Below, one piece after another: positions 27,001 to 35,664 of a stretch of 37,724 nucleotides of DNA. A model generated the notes under the pieces. The model was not told the origin of the DNA. It made no database searches and saw only the letters and a program-made list of their open reading frames with translations. The DNA lies in NCBI GenBank assembly GCA_003134435.1, contig PLBE01000127.1, positions 1,557 to 39,280 of the forward strand. The letters are read 5' to 3'. The translations under genes and the position numbers were made by a program. How positions within the stretch are numbered: the stretch's first letter is position 1; every line of letters starts with the position of its first letter. This stretch comes from Acidobacteriaceae bacterium. Its GTDB lineage: Bacteria > Acidobacteriota > Terriglobia > Terriglobales > Acidobacteriaceae.

Positions 27001-29634
27001 ATGTGCATGCCATGCAGCCCAATTCAGCGTCGCGTAGCGCATCGGTTGAAGGCGGCCGCATTCTCCGCCATGTTCGTCGTCTCCATGTTGCTTCCCTTAA
27101 TTGCTCAGGGCCCGCCCGCTGCTTCGCCTGAGCCCCTTGGCGTGCGGATTATCGTGGTCGGTTCCGCCGGCGAAGCGCAGCAGATCCTCGGACTCCTGCG
27201 CTACGGCTGGAATTTTGCCGGCTTGGCCCGCGAGAAATCCATCGACTCCACCGCCCCCGATGGCGGCTACATGGGCAAGATCGACCCCGCGTCCCTCCGC
27301 GCCGAGTTGCGGGATGCGCTTCGCGGCCTTGCGCCCGGCCAGGTGAGCGAGCCCATCAAAATTCCATCCGGATACGCCATCTTGAAGGTGCTCGCAGCCA
27401 ATGAGCCCGGCGAAGAAAAAAACAAAGTCCCCAATGAGATCCTTCCCCTTGCCGGTCAGGGAAGCGTCCGCTACACCCCCAACATCGCAGGCGCTCCCGA
27501 AGCCGATGCCGCCTTGCAGGCTTATCCCAAGGAACCCGGCTTCGAACAGGATCTGCGCGCCATCTGCCAGGCTCGGAAACAATCCGTCAGCCGAACCGTC
27601 GACCGCCTTGGCCGCCTCGTCGATGAAGGCGATCGGGGACAGTCCAGCCGGAATCCCGCCGAACTCCTGCAGATGCGTTATGTCCTCGGCGAGTTGGAGG
27701 CCTACCTCGGCAACATGGACCAGATGATCCTGCGCTGGGAAAAGGCTTACCACTCCCTCCCCGCCGAGCATCCCGAAGCGGGCCTTCCATTGGAGGAAGC
27801 CCTCGGCATTGCCTACCTCCACAAATCTGAGATGGAGAACGGCGTTTACAAGAATCCCGGCGACCGCTGTATTTTTCCTCCCCGGCCAGACCTTGCCTAT
27901 GACACCTACAAGAAGCCGGCGAGTTCGGAAGCCGCCATCCGCTATTTCATGAAATACCTCGACAAAAAGCCCGACGACCTCGAAATCAAGTGGCAGCTCA
28001 ATCTGGCCTACATGACCTTGGGAAAATATCCCGAGGGCGTTCCCGCGAAAGACTTGATTCCGCCTTCGGCCTTCGCCTCCAGGGAAAGCGTGGGACGCTT
28101 TACCGATGTCGCCAAGGAAGCTGGAGTCGATCTGTTCTCCATGGCCGGCGGCCTGATCGTGGACGACTTCGACAACGATGGCCTGCTCGACATCATCACT
28201 TCTTCCTATGACATGTGCGAGCACGTCCACTTCTTTCACAACAATGGAGACGGCACCTTCACCGATCGCAGCGCCCAAGCCGGACTGCTCGATGAGCTCG
28301 GCGGATTGAATCTCATCCAGGCCGATTACAACAACGACGGATGTATGGACTTTCTGGTCATGCGCGGCGGTTGGCAGGCTGCCATGCGCATGTCCTTAAT
28401 GCGTAACAACTGCAACGGTACCTTCACCGATGTTACCCGCGAAGCCGGATTGAGCCAGCCCGTCTCCTCCCAGACCGCAGTCTGGGCCGACATCGACAAC
28501 GACGGCTTCGTCGATTTATTCATGGGCAACGAACGCGGTCCGGCGCACTTGTTCCGCAACCGTGGCGATGGCACCTTCGAAGACATCTCCCATTCCGCTG
28601 GAATCGACGCCAGCACCTTCACCAAGGCCATCGTATCCGCCGACTACGACAACGATGGCTATCCTGACTTCTACGTTTCCAATCTCAATGGCGACAATCT
28701 CCTCTACCACAACAACGGCAACCGCACCTTCACCGAAGTCGCCAAAAAAGCCGGCGTCGAGCGCCCCTGGACCAGCTTTGCCGCCTGGTTCTTCGACTAC
28801 GACAATGACGGCCTCCCCGATCTTTTCGTGACCAGCTATTACATGTCGGTCGATGAAGTCATGAAAAGCTATCTCGGCCTTCCCTACAACGCCGAAACCC
28901 TTAAACTCTACAAGAACCTCGGCAACGGTAATTTTCGCGACGTGACCAGGGAGGTTGGACTCGACCGCGTATTCATGCCCATGGCCGCCAACTTCGGCGA
29001 CATCGACAACGACGGATTCCTCGACATCTATATGGGTATGGGTAATCCCTCCTACGCGTCCATGACACCCTACGAACTGCTCCGCAACAAAGATGGGAAA
29101 TCCTTCGTCGATGTCACTGCCTCCGCCGGCGTCGGCGATCTCCACAAAGGCCACGGCATCGCCTTTGCCGACATCGACAACGACGGCGACGAAGACATTC
29201 TGACGGTCACCGGTGGCGCCGTGCCCGGAGACGCGCACGCCTTTCGCCTCTATGAAAATCCCGGAAATGGCAACCACTGGATCAGCCTTCACCTCGTCGG
29301 TGTAAAGACCAACCGCGCCGCGCTCGGCGCCCGCATCAAAGTAAGCGTGCTGGAAGGCGGAAAAATACAGCGTTCGATCTATCGCACGGTCGGCAGTGGC
29401 GGGTCTTTTGGCGCGTCACCCCTGCAGCAACACATCGGCCTCGGCAAGTCCGCCGAGACGGTGAATCTGGAAATCTGGTGGCCCACCAGCAACACGCGCC
29501 AGAATTTCACCAACCTGAAAGTCGATCAATTCCTCGAGATTAAAGAGTTTGCCACGGAATATTCCAAACTGGAAAAGCGCGCTTTCCGACTCGGCGGGAA
29601 CCGGCGCCCGCCCCCTTCTTCAACTCATCCGTAA
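27001..29634 (+). CDS. Parvulin-like PPIase fused to CRTAC1-type FG-GAP/ASPIC-UnbV protein 2
   Basis: An exported protein of about 877 residues. A basic start and hydrophobic stretch (AFSAMFVVSMLLPLIAQG, about residues 21-38) form a signal peptide or anchor. Residues about 49-132 match a PpiC/parvulin domain (AGEAQQILGLLRYGWNFAGLA, then SIDSTAPDGGYMG, LAPGQVSEPIKIPSGYAILKV). A helical TPR-like region (about 150-355) follows, then FG-GAP/VCBS repeats (DDFDNDGLLDIIT, DYDNDGYPDFYV, DIDNDGFLDIYM, DIDNDGDEDILT) and a C-terminal ASPIC/UnbV domain (KTNRAALGARIKV ... VNLEIWWPTSN). Start choice between 26980 (GTG) and 27001 (ATG) is open. It lies 68 bp after the LacI gene and 17 bp before the Sco1-like gene. 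A chaperone role for a surface beta-propeller is possible but only inferred. Confidence 0.82.
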   Translation: MCMPCSPIQRRVAHRLKAAAFSAMFVVSMLLPLIAQGPPAASPEPLGVRIIVVGSAGEAQQILGLLRYGWNFAGLAREKSIDSTAPDGGYMGKIDPASLRAELRDALRGLAPGQVSEPIKIPSGYAILKVLAANEPGEEKNKVPNEILPLAGQGSVRYTPNIAGAPEADAALQAYPKEPGFEQDLRAICQARKQSVSRTVDRLGRLVDEGDRGQSSRNPAELLQMRYVLGELEAYLGNMDQMILRWEKAYHSLPAEHPEAGLPLEEALGIAYLHKSEMENGVYKNPGDRCIFPPRPDLAYDTYKKPASSEAAIRYFMKYLDKKPDDLEIKWQLNLAYMTLGKYPEGVPAKDLIPPSAFASRESVGRFTDVAKEAGVDLFSMAGGLIVDDFDNDGLLDIITSSYDMCEHVHFFHNNGDGTFTDRSAQAGLLDELGGLNLIQADYNNDGCMDFLVMRGGWQAAMRMSLMRNNCNGTFTDVTREAGLSQPVSSQTAVWADIDNDGFVDLFMGNERGPAHLFRNRGDGTFEDISHSAGIDASTFTKAIVSADYDNDGYPDFYVSNLNGDNLLYHNNGNRTFTEVAKKAGVERPWTSFAAWFFDYDNDGLPDLFVTSYYMSVDEVMKSYLGLPYNAETLKLYKNLGNGNFRDVTREVGLDRVFMPMAANFGDIDNDGFLDIYMGMGNPSYASMTPYELLRNKDGKSFVDVTASAGVGDLHKGHGIAFADIDNDGDEDILTVTGGAVPGDAHAFRLYENPGNGNHWISLHLVGVKTNRAALGARIKVSVLEGGKIQRSIYRTVGSGGSFGASPLQQHIGLGKSAETVNLEIWWPTSNTRQNFTNLKVDQFLEIKEFATEYSKLEKRAFRLGGNRRPPPSSTHP

Positions 29635-29651
29635 AACACAACACAACTACA

Positions 29652-30563
29652 ATGACCAGAAATCGTTCCTTCCTCGTCCCCATCCTCACCATCATGCTCT
29701 GCATGCTGGCATCAACCTATGCGTGGCCCGCGCAGCGCTACTCCGCGACTGGACTGGTACTTCGCGTGGATCGCCCCGCCCACACCATGGTTGTTTCCTG
29801 CGATCCCATCCCCGGCTACATGGACGCCATGGCCATGCCGTTTTCCGTCCGCGACTCTACCGCGCTGGAAAATCTTGCGCCCGGCACCATGATTGAATTC
29901 ACCCTGGTCGTCGACAGGAAATCCTCCCATGTCGAGAATGTGAAGGTCCGCCCTTTCGAGAGTTTTGCGCAGGAACCCATGCAGGCCAACCGCTTGGCGA
30001 TGTTGCAGGAACTCCTCGATCCCAGTTTAGCGGCCGCGCAACTCAAACTCGGTCAACCGGTCCCCGATTTCACCCTCATCGATCAAAACCAGCGCACCGT
30101 CAGCCTCCATCAATTTGCCGGCAGGATTGTGGCTGTCGACTTCGTCTACACCCGTTGCCGCCTCCCCGACTATTGCTTTCGCTTCTCCAATAATTTCGGG
30201 CGGCTGCAGAAACGCTTTGCCGATCGCCTCGGCAGCCATCTCGTGCTCCTGACCATCACCTTCGATCCCGTCCATGACCAGCCCGGAATCCTCGCCGACT
30301 ACGCTCGCACCTTTAAGGCAAACCCCGAATCTTGGCGATTCCTCACCGGCCCACTCGACGATGTCCGCCGTGTGTGCAGTTGGTTCGGAGTGGAATTCTG
30401 GTCCGACGAGTCTCAGTTCACCCACACCCAGCACACTGTAATCATCGACCGTCAGGGCAAGCTGGTCACCAACATCGAAGGAAACCTATACACTGCCGAA
30501 CAGCTTGGCGACCTGCTGGAAACCATGATGGCAGGCCCCATGTCTCCCGAAAACAACCACTAG
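29652..30563 (+). CDS. CusF-like/Sco1 copper-handling fusion protein
   Basis: An exported or membrane-anchored protein of 303 residues (hydrophobic residues about 7-25). Residues about 30-80 resemble the periplasmic copper-binding CusF/CopB-type domain (ATGLVLRVDRPAHTMVVSC then IPGYMDAMAMPFSV). Residues about 132-295 are an Sco1/SenC thioredoxin-like domain, which in the known family carries copper to cytochrome oxidase or reduces its cysteines. The cysteine pair is Cys169 and Cys175 (TRCRLPDYC), five residues apart instead of the classical three, and His258/His261 (FTHTQHT) sit where the copper-binding His is expected. It begins 17 bp after CRTAC1 protein 2, so the two are probably cotranscribed. 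No strong ribosome site is seen. Confidence 0.82.
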   Translation: MTRNRSFLVPILTIMLCMLASTYAWPAQRYSATGLVLRVDRPAHTMVVSCDPIPGYMDAMAMPFSVRDSTALENLAPGTMIEFTLVVDRKSSHVENVKVRPFESFAQEPMQANRLAMLQELLDPSLAAAQLKLGQPVPDFTLIDQNQRTVSLHQFAGRIVAVDFVYTRCRLPDYCFRFSNNFGRLQKRFADRLGSHLVLLTITFDPVHDQPGILADYARTFKANPESWRFLTGPLDDVRRVCSWFGVEFWSDESQFTHTQHTVIIDRQGKLVTNIEGNLYTAEQLGDLLETMMAGPMSPENNH

Positions 30564-30569
30564 CCTAAT

Positions 30570-30584
30570 CCGCGCCCTGCGCGG
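30570..30584. terminator. Hairpin in convergent gap
   Basis: CCGCGC (30570-30575) and GCGCGG (30579-30584) form a perfect GC-only stem with a 3-nt loop in the 25-bp gap between two convergent genes. There is no T-tract, so a bidirectional terminator is only plausible. Confidence 0.35.
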
Positions 30585-30588
30585 CGCC

Positions 30589-32295
30589 CTATTTCCACTT
30601 GCCCGTGCCCTCGACAATCGTGATGTACCGGTCCACCGGCAGGTTGCTAAACCGCTCGACCCCTCCCGGTTGCGGCCACCGCACCTCCACCCAATCTACC
30701 TTCGTTCTTTGTCCCAGCCCGAGAACCACCCTCGGGTCGTGCGACGACTGGAAACTGCCCCCGCCCACTTTCATTCTGCCTCTCTTCAAGTCCCCGGACT
30801 GGTATGTGATCCGCGCCCCCACCGCATCCGCGTTCGACTTCGTTCCAACCAGTTTCAGCCCCAGCCAGTGGTTCTTCGTTCCCACATCATTCCGCAGCAG
30901 AACCGGAGCCCCATCGTTCACAGCCACCAGCACGTCCACCGCACCGTCATTGTTGAAATCCCCTAAAGCCAATCCTCGCGCCGATAGCGATTTTGAAAAC
31001 GCCGGCCCCCCCTGCTCACTCACGTTCTTAAAAACATGGCCGGTATTCTGAAACAGCAGCAGCGGTTCGTGGTATTTCACCAGATCCGAAAAATCTTCCA
31101 CCAGGTCGTCGGGAAATCCGTTCGCCAAAATCAAATCCAGATTGCCGTCGTTGTCGTAGTCAAAAAACTTTAATCCCCAACCGCTCATCCAGCGCGTAGC
31201 CATGCCAATGCCCATCGGCACCGCCACATCGTCAAACGTCAGATCCTTATTATTCTGGTAGAGAGAAAAGATCTCCTCATCAATATTGGCGACAAAGAGA
31301 TCCATCCATCCGTCCTCGTTGAAATCCGCCGAGTCCACTCCCATCCCCGACCGCGGTCGCCCTTCCGCGCTGTATCCGACATCGGCCTGCAGTCCAATCT
31401 CCTCAAATCGACCGTTGCCCCGGTTCACAAAAAGAAAATTGGCCACCGTGTCGTTCGCTACAAAAAGATCCATCAGCCCATCGTTGTTCACATCCGTCGC
31501 GACCACGCCCAGGGTCTTTCCAAGCCGGCTGCCGATGCCCGATTCCTTGCTCACGTCGGTGAACGTTCCGTCCCCGTTATTGTGGAAGAGCCAGTTTGCC
31601 GTCGCCCCGAAAACCCGCGGAATGCAGTAGTGCCGCTTTCCGTCCCCGGCGATGCCGCACCCACTGGCCTTGTCAAAATCCACAAAATGCCCGACAAACA
31701 AATCCAGCCGCCCATCGTTGTCGTAGTCGAACCAGACCGCGCTCGTCGCCCATCCCAGGATCCCAACGCCCGCCTTCTCCGTGACGTCCGTAAATGTCCC
31801 GTTCCCATTGTTGTGGTACAGAATGCTTCTGCCATATTGCGTTACGAAGAGATCCGGAAAACCGTCGCCGTCGTAGTCCCCAACCGCCACGCCCATGCCG
31901 AATCCTCCGCCACCGACGCCCGCCTTCTCCGTTACATCCGTAAATGTGCCGTCCCGGTTGTTGTGATAAAGCGCATTGCGTAAGGGCTTCGTAGGCGTAA
32001 AAAAATCGCACTTGCCGCTGTTCACCAGGTAGATGTCCATCCACCCATCATTGTCGTAATCGAGAAACGCGCACCCCGGCCCTTCCGATTCCGGCAGATA
32101 TTTATTGGGACTTCTGGCCGCATCGTGGACCCACGTTATTCCGCTCACCGCCGGGGGTACTTCCGCGAAAAACGATTCCGCCCCCGTCAAGCCCGCCGAA
32201 AAACGCGGAAGCGCGCCGCACCCCAGTGTCCCGCCCAAAGCCATTAGAAATTTCCGGCGCGAAAATGGAAACCGGTAGATCGGCGGTGAAGGCAT
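30589..32295 (-). CDS. Tat-exported CRTAC1-type FG-GAP/ASPIC-UnbV protein 3
   Basis: A 568-residue protein exported folded through the Tat pathway: [16 protein letters not shown] near residues 12-28 is a twin-arginine signal. The ATG at 32295 is preferred because an upstream in-frame start would add a cysteine-rich stretch that is only the translation of a 12-bp DNA repeat. Many FG-GAP/VCBS repeats follow ([48 protein letters not shown]), then an ASPIC/UnbV domain at about 475-560 ([16 protein letters not shown] ... [17 protein letters not shown]). The Tat signal suggests folding or cofactor/metal loading in the cytoplasm, unlike the Sec-type signals of the other two CRTAC1 proteins here. It diverges from the TPR gene at 32456. 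Function unknown. Confidence 0.85.
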   Translation of the reverse strand: MPSPPIYRFPFSRRKFLMALGGTLGCGALPRFSAGLTGAESFFAEVPPAVSGITWVHDAARSPNKYLPESEGPGCAFLDYDNDGWMDIYLVNSGKCDFFTPTKPLRNALYHNNRDGTFTDVTEKAGVGGGGFGMGVAVGDYDGDGFPDLFVTQYGRSILYHNNGNGTFTDVTEKAGVGILGWATSAVWFDYDNDGRLDLFVGHFVDFDKASGCGIAGDGKRHYCIPRVFGATANWLFHNNGDGTFTDVSKESGIGSRLGKTLGVVATDVNNDGLMDLFVANDTVANFLFVNRGNGRFEEIGLQADVGYSAEGRPRSGMGVDSADFNEDGWMDLFVANIDEEIFSLYQNNKDLTFDDVAVPMGIGMATRWMSGWGLKFFDYDNDGNLDLILANGFPDDLVEDFSDLVKYHEPLLLFQNTGHVFKNVSEQGGPAFSKSLSARGLALGDFNNDGAVDVLVAVNDGAPVLLRNDVGTKNHWLGLKLVGTKSNADAVGARITYQSGDLKRGRMKVGGGSFQSSHDPRVVLGLGQRTKVDWVEVRWPQPGGVERFSNLPVDRYITIVEGTGKWK

Positions 32296-32316
32296 CTTGA
32301 AATTTTTACCACAACC

Positions 32317-32376
32317 TCGAGAATCGCAACGAAGTTCGCAAAGAAGCTCGCAACGAGGTTCGCAACCAACGTCGCA
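32317..32376. repeat. Five 12-bp tandem repeats in a divergent promoter region
   Basis: TCGCA recurs at 32324, 32336, 32348, 32360 and 32372, an exact period of 12 bp. The approximate unit is ACGAAGTTCGCA, containing the short inverted repeat CGAA-G-TTCG. The array lies between the CRTAC1 protein 3 start (32295) and the TPR protein 2 start (32456). A 12-bp period puts successive units slightly past one helical turn, so it could be a multi-site operator or a slippage-prone spacer. Confidence 0.7.
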
Positions 32377-32455
32377 GGAAGATCCCAATCCGATCCGCGA
32401 ATGCCGCCGTCGTCCTCCGCAAACTCCGTGCTACCATTCACCCCAGGGATCGGCC

Positions 32456-34753
32456 ATGATAGGCATGTTTCGAGCGAACAAACCCTCTGGTTTTTCGCTC
32501 GCTCTATTTCTGCTTCTTTGTCTGAAACCGATCGCTGTTTGCACACAAACCGGCCCTCCCACCAGCGATCCCACCCCCAACCCGACCTTCCAACAGCTTT
32601 CCGCCCAAGCCACATCCGCCCGCGAAGCCGGACGCCCGGATGACGCCATCCGTTTCTATCAGAGCGCCCTCAAACTCCAACCCGATTGGGCCGAGGGCCT
32701 CTGGTACCTGGGTACGCTAAATTACGACGCCGACCATTATTCCGAAGCCATTCCCGTCCTGCAAAAACTGATTTCCTTGCTTCCACGGATGGGCCCCGCG
32801 CTCGCTTTTCTGGGCTTGTCTGAATTTGAAACCAAAGACTACAAGAACTCTCTGCTTCATCTGCAGCAGGCACATCGTCAGGGATACGACGACGATACCG
32901 AACTGGCGAAAGTGGCCACCTACCACCTCGCCGTGCTTTTCAACTGGAGCGGTGAGTTCGACAAAACCGTGGAATTACTAACCCCCATAATCAAGGAGAG
33001 CCGCCCGCCCGATGAGATTAAAGTCGCCCTCGGCATGGCGCTCCTCCAAATTCCTCTTCTCCCCAGCGATATCGACCCTGAAAAGGATGCCTTGATCCAC
33101 GCAGCAGGAGACGCCGCTGTGCTCCTCGACGCTGGAAACTCAGCCGCCGCCCTCGATGCGCTTCGGCAAATGCTGCTGGAATACCCCAAGACTCCCTATC
33201 TCCATTACGCCTGCGCTACGGCACTCGCCGCCGCCGGCAAGAACGAAGAAGCTCTTCAGGCCCTCACGGACGAAACAAAAATTTCGCCTCGAAGCGCTCT
33301 GCCTTACCTCCGCATCGCTGCGCTCAACCTGCAACACCACCATGCGAAGCAGGCCCTGCCCTCCGCCCGTCAAGCGGTTCTCCTCGCTCCTCGCTCCGCT
33401 GCCACTCATGAACTCCTCGCTCAAACACTAAAAAGTTTGGGCCAGATTCCGGAGGCCACGAAAGAAACCGCGCTGGCGAAAAAACTCAAGTCCTCCACCG
33501 CTGACGTGGATTCGGCGCAACGCCAGCTCTATGCCCGTACTCGCGCTGGCGAAAAAACCGCAAGCCCAAACGCGGCTGCGGGAGCTTCTGGCCAGCAAAC
33601 AGACGACACTGCCAATTCCGCTGACACCTTTGAGGCGCTCGCTCAAAAGGCGCAGGCCTCCCAGGCCGCTGGCCAAACCGACCTCACCATTTCCTATTTC
33701 CAACGCGCCCTCGCTCTTCATCCGGAGTGGGGCGACGGCTGGCGCAACCTCGGCACCTTGTACTACACGTCCGCGCGTTATGCTGACGCCGTCGCCGCCC
33801 TCAAGAATTCCGTCGCCATCGACGCCCAGCAGGGCAACACCTGGGCTTTGCTGGGACTCTCTGAATTTCAGACCAAGGACTACAAGAATTCCCTCATCCA
33901 CCTCCAACGAGGCCACGACCTTGGGTTTGCCGGTAACGCCGCCGCCGTTCAATTCGCCAAGTATCATCTCGCCGTGCTCTTCAATCGGAACGGAGATTTC
34001 GACCGCGCCACCGAATTGCTCACTCCCGAGGTTGGATCCGGTCCCCCGGATGAACAAACTACCTTCGCATTAGGATTGGCCTTGCTTCGCATCCCCTCCC
34101 TTCCCGATGAAGTCGATCCTTCCCGGAACTCCTTAATCCGGCTCGCGGGAGAGACCGCCGCCCTGCTTTCCGGAAGCAAGTACGACGAGGCCTTCGTCAA
34201 ATTTCAGCAACTCCTCCAAATGGCCCCCAACACTCCTTATCTACACTATGTCTACGGCTCCGCCCTCGCTTCCATTTCTCAATTCGACAAAGCCGAAGAG
34301 CAACTCGTGGAAGAAACGAAAATTACTCCCGGCAGCGCCTTGCCTTTTCTGCGGCGCAGCACCATCGCTCTGCAGTTAAAGCATCCCGACGACGCCGCCC
34401 GCCTGGCCCAACGCGCCGTGCAACTTGACCCGGAATCGGCCGAAGCCCACTATCTCCTGGGACGCTCCTGGTTGGATCTGGGAAAAACTGCGGATTCACT
34501 GAAAGAACTGGAGACAGCTCGCGGACTCGCACCCAACAGCCCCGAGGTCCGCTTCAATCTGGCCCGCGCCTACGCCAAAGCTGGCCAACCCGACGCCGCC
34601 CAGCAGGAGCGGGACACTTTCGAGCGCCTGAACGCCATGGTCCAAAACCAGCGCAGTCGCACCGGAAGCCAGGCCTACGGAGCTGCCAAGAGTCAAAGCG
34701 GCATTCGTGCCGCAGAATCGCCGAGCCAGCCGCAATCTGCCTCCCACCCCTGA
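32456..34753 (+). CDS. Exported TPR-repeat protein 2 with internal duplication
   Basis: A 765-residue protein. The ATG at 32456 has AGGGA seven bases upstream and opens a signal peptide (residues about 11-26); the frame continues further upstream but only through the 12-bp DNA repeat. The body is TPR repeats arranged as two homologous halves offset by about 347 residues. For example LGLSEFETKDYKNSLLHLQQ in the first half matches LGLSEFQTKDYKNSLIHLQR in the second, and YHLAVLFNWSGEFDKTVELL matches YHLAVLFNRNGDFDRATELL. A Ser/Gln/Ala-rich tail ends it. TPR arrays usually scaffold protein complexes; the divergent CRTAC1 protein 3 is the likely partner, by analogy with the overlapping TPR/CRTAC1 pair at 17603-21837. 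Confidence 0.82.
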   Translation: MIGMFRANKPSGFSLALFLLLCLKPIAVCTQTGPPTSDPTPNPTFQQLSAQATSAREAGRPDDAIRFYQSALKLQPDWAEGLWYLGTLNYDADHYSEAIPVLQKLISLLPRMGPALAFLGLSEFETKDYKNSLLHLQQAHRQGYDDDTELAKVATYHLAVLFNWSGEFDKTVELLTPIIKESRPPDEIKVALGMALLQIPLLPSDIDPEKDALIHAAGDAAVLLDAGNSAAALDALRQMLLEYPKTPYLHYACATALAAAGKNEEALQALTDETKISPRSALPYLRIAALNLQHHHAKQALPSARQAVLLAPRSAATHELLAQTLKSLGQIPEATKETALAKKLKSSTADVDSAQRQLYARTRAGEKTASPNAAAGASGQQTDDTANSADTFEALAQKAQASQAAGQTDLTISYFQRALALHPEWGDGWRNLGTLYYTSARYADAVAALKNSVAIDAQQGNTWALLGLSEFQTKDYKNSLIHLQRGHDLGFAGNAAAVQFAKYHLAVLFNRNGDFDRATELLTPEVGSGPPDEQTTFALGLALLRIPSLPDEVDPSRNSLIRLAGETAALLSGSKYDEAFVKFQQLLQMAPNTPYLHYVYGSALASISQFDKAEEQLVEETKITPGSALPFLRRSTIALQLKHPDDAARLAQRAVQLDPESAEAHYLLGRSWLDLGKTADSLKELETARGLAPNSPEVRFNLARAYAKAGQPDAAQQERDTFERLNAMVQNQRSRTGSQAYGAAKSQSGIRAAESPSQPQSASHP

Positions 34754-34776
34754 TCGCTCCCGCCACCACTCCGCCA

Positions 34777-35436
34777 TCAGGGCGACGCGTGCGGCCGAGT
34801 CGGTCCCTTATAAATCTCGGCCGTATCGTTCGCATCATTTTCGCTCTGCCGGTCGAGTCTCCCGACCTTAGGTCCGGAGCCGCGATTTTTCCAAACTTCG
34901 TAATCGGCTCGGGCGCTTGCCAGTTCCTCCGGAGTAACTTCCAAATCCGCGCGCACAATGTCGGTGTGTGCGTCGTATTTATCGATCGCCGGTTCGTCCG
35001 CTTTCCCATGCAAAAAGTGCCGGTAGATATTGTCGTCGATCTTGTCGTTCAACTTCTTCGCGGCGTCCCCAATGGCCTTCCAGTTCGCGTTGCGCTCGTT
35101 GGCAATGTGGATCATATCTTTTCCACCCTCAAGCTCCAGCGCAATATCGAGCATGGGCACCCCCGTCGCGGTCAATTCATGCGCAATAAACAGCGAACCG
35201 TAACTCATATTCATCGCGTGCCGCTGCCGCATCAACTCGATTCTCTTGGCATGGAATTCGTCCGCCATCGTCTGGTTGACAATCGCGCGCGTCCTGCTAT
35301 CAACCGCCATGGCCGAGATCTGGCGGACCCGCTTTTCAGCCTTTTGCTGATCGCTGCCCAAGGCTCCGGTCGCCGCGGCCGTCAGCAAAGCTACCAGGCA
35401 AATTCTCGACAAACTCTTTCGCTGGTTTCTGATCAT
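34777..35436 (-). CDS. Exported protein of unknown function
   Basis: A 219-residue protein that I do not recognise. The ATG at 35436 has a strong GGAGGT five bases upstream, so the start is well supported. A signal peptide is clear (basic MIRNQRKSLSR, then ICLVALLTAAATGALG). The mature part is charged and mostly helical in character, with alternating Lys/Arg and Asp/Glu, a central YGSLFIAHELTATGVPMLDIALEL and a C-terminal helix (EELASARADYEVWKN). It has no cysteine motif or obvious catalytic site. It converges with the TPR gene (23-bp gap) and diverges from the alpha-galactosidase gene. A soluble periplasmic helical protein is the most that can be said. Confidence 0.7.
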   Translation of the reverse strand: MIRNQRKSLSRICLVALLTAAATGALGSDQQKAEKRVRQISAMAVDSRTRAIVNQTMADEFHAKRIELMRQRHAMNMSYGSLFIAHELTATGVPMLDIALELEGGKDMIHIANERNANWKAIGDAAKKLNDKIDDNIYRHFLHGKADEPAIDKYDAHTDIVRADLEVTPEELASARADYEVWKNRGSGPKVGRLDRQSENDANDTAEIYKGPTRPHASP

Positions 35437-35664
35437 GGATACCTCCGGCCGCAAGGCTGCGACAGCCAGCTACATTGCGAAATCGTCTCACATTTGCCCA
35501 CCGCGCTCAACAAAATCCGATCTTCGCGTGTTATAAGCCGCGGAACCAAGCCGCTCCTAAGAATGAGCCCTGGAATCACCGACTTCATTTGACCGCCGCT
35601 GTATGATCGTTGGCACGTTCGTTGCAGAAGCGATAACAGCATTTCATGCTAAGGAGCAACCCTT

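Noticed and set aside
32317-32376. Possible CRISPR array or LexA box
   Set aside because: Period is 12 bp with no spacers, so it is not CRISPR. The CGAA-G-TTCG dyad lacks the 4-bp gap of a Gram-positive-type LexA box and no SOS gene is adjacent.
32297-32455. N-terminal extension of TPR protein 2 and cysteine-rich extension of CRTAC1 protein 3
   Set aside because: Both are translations of the 12-bp DNA repeat; the internal starts at 32456 and 32295 give proper export signals.
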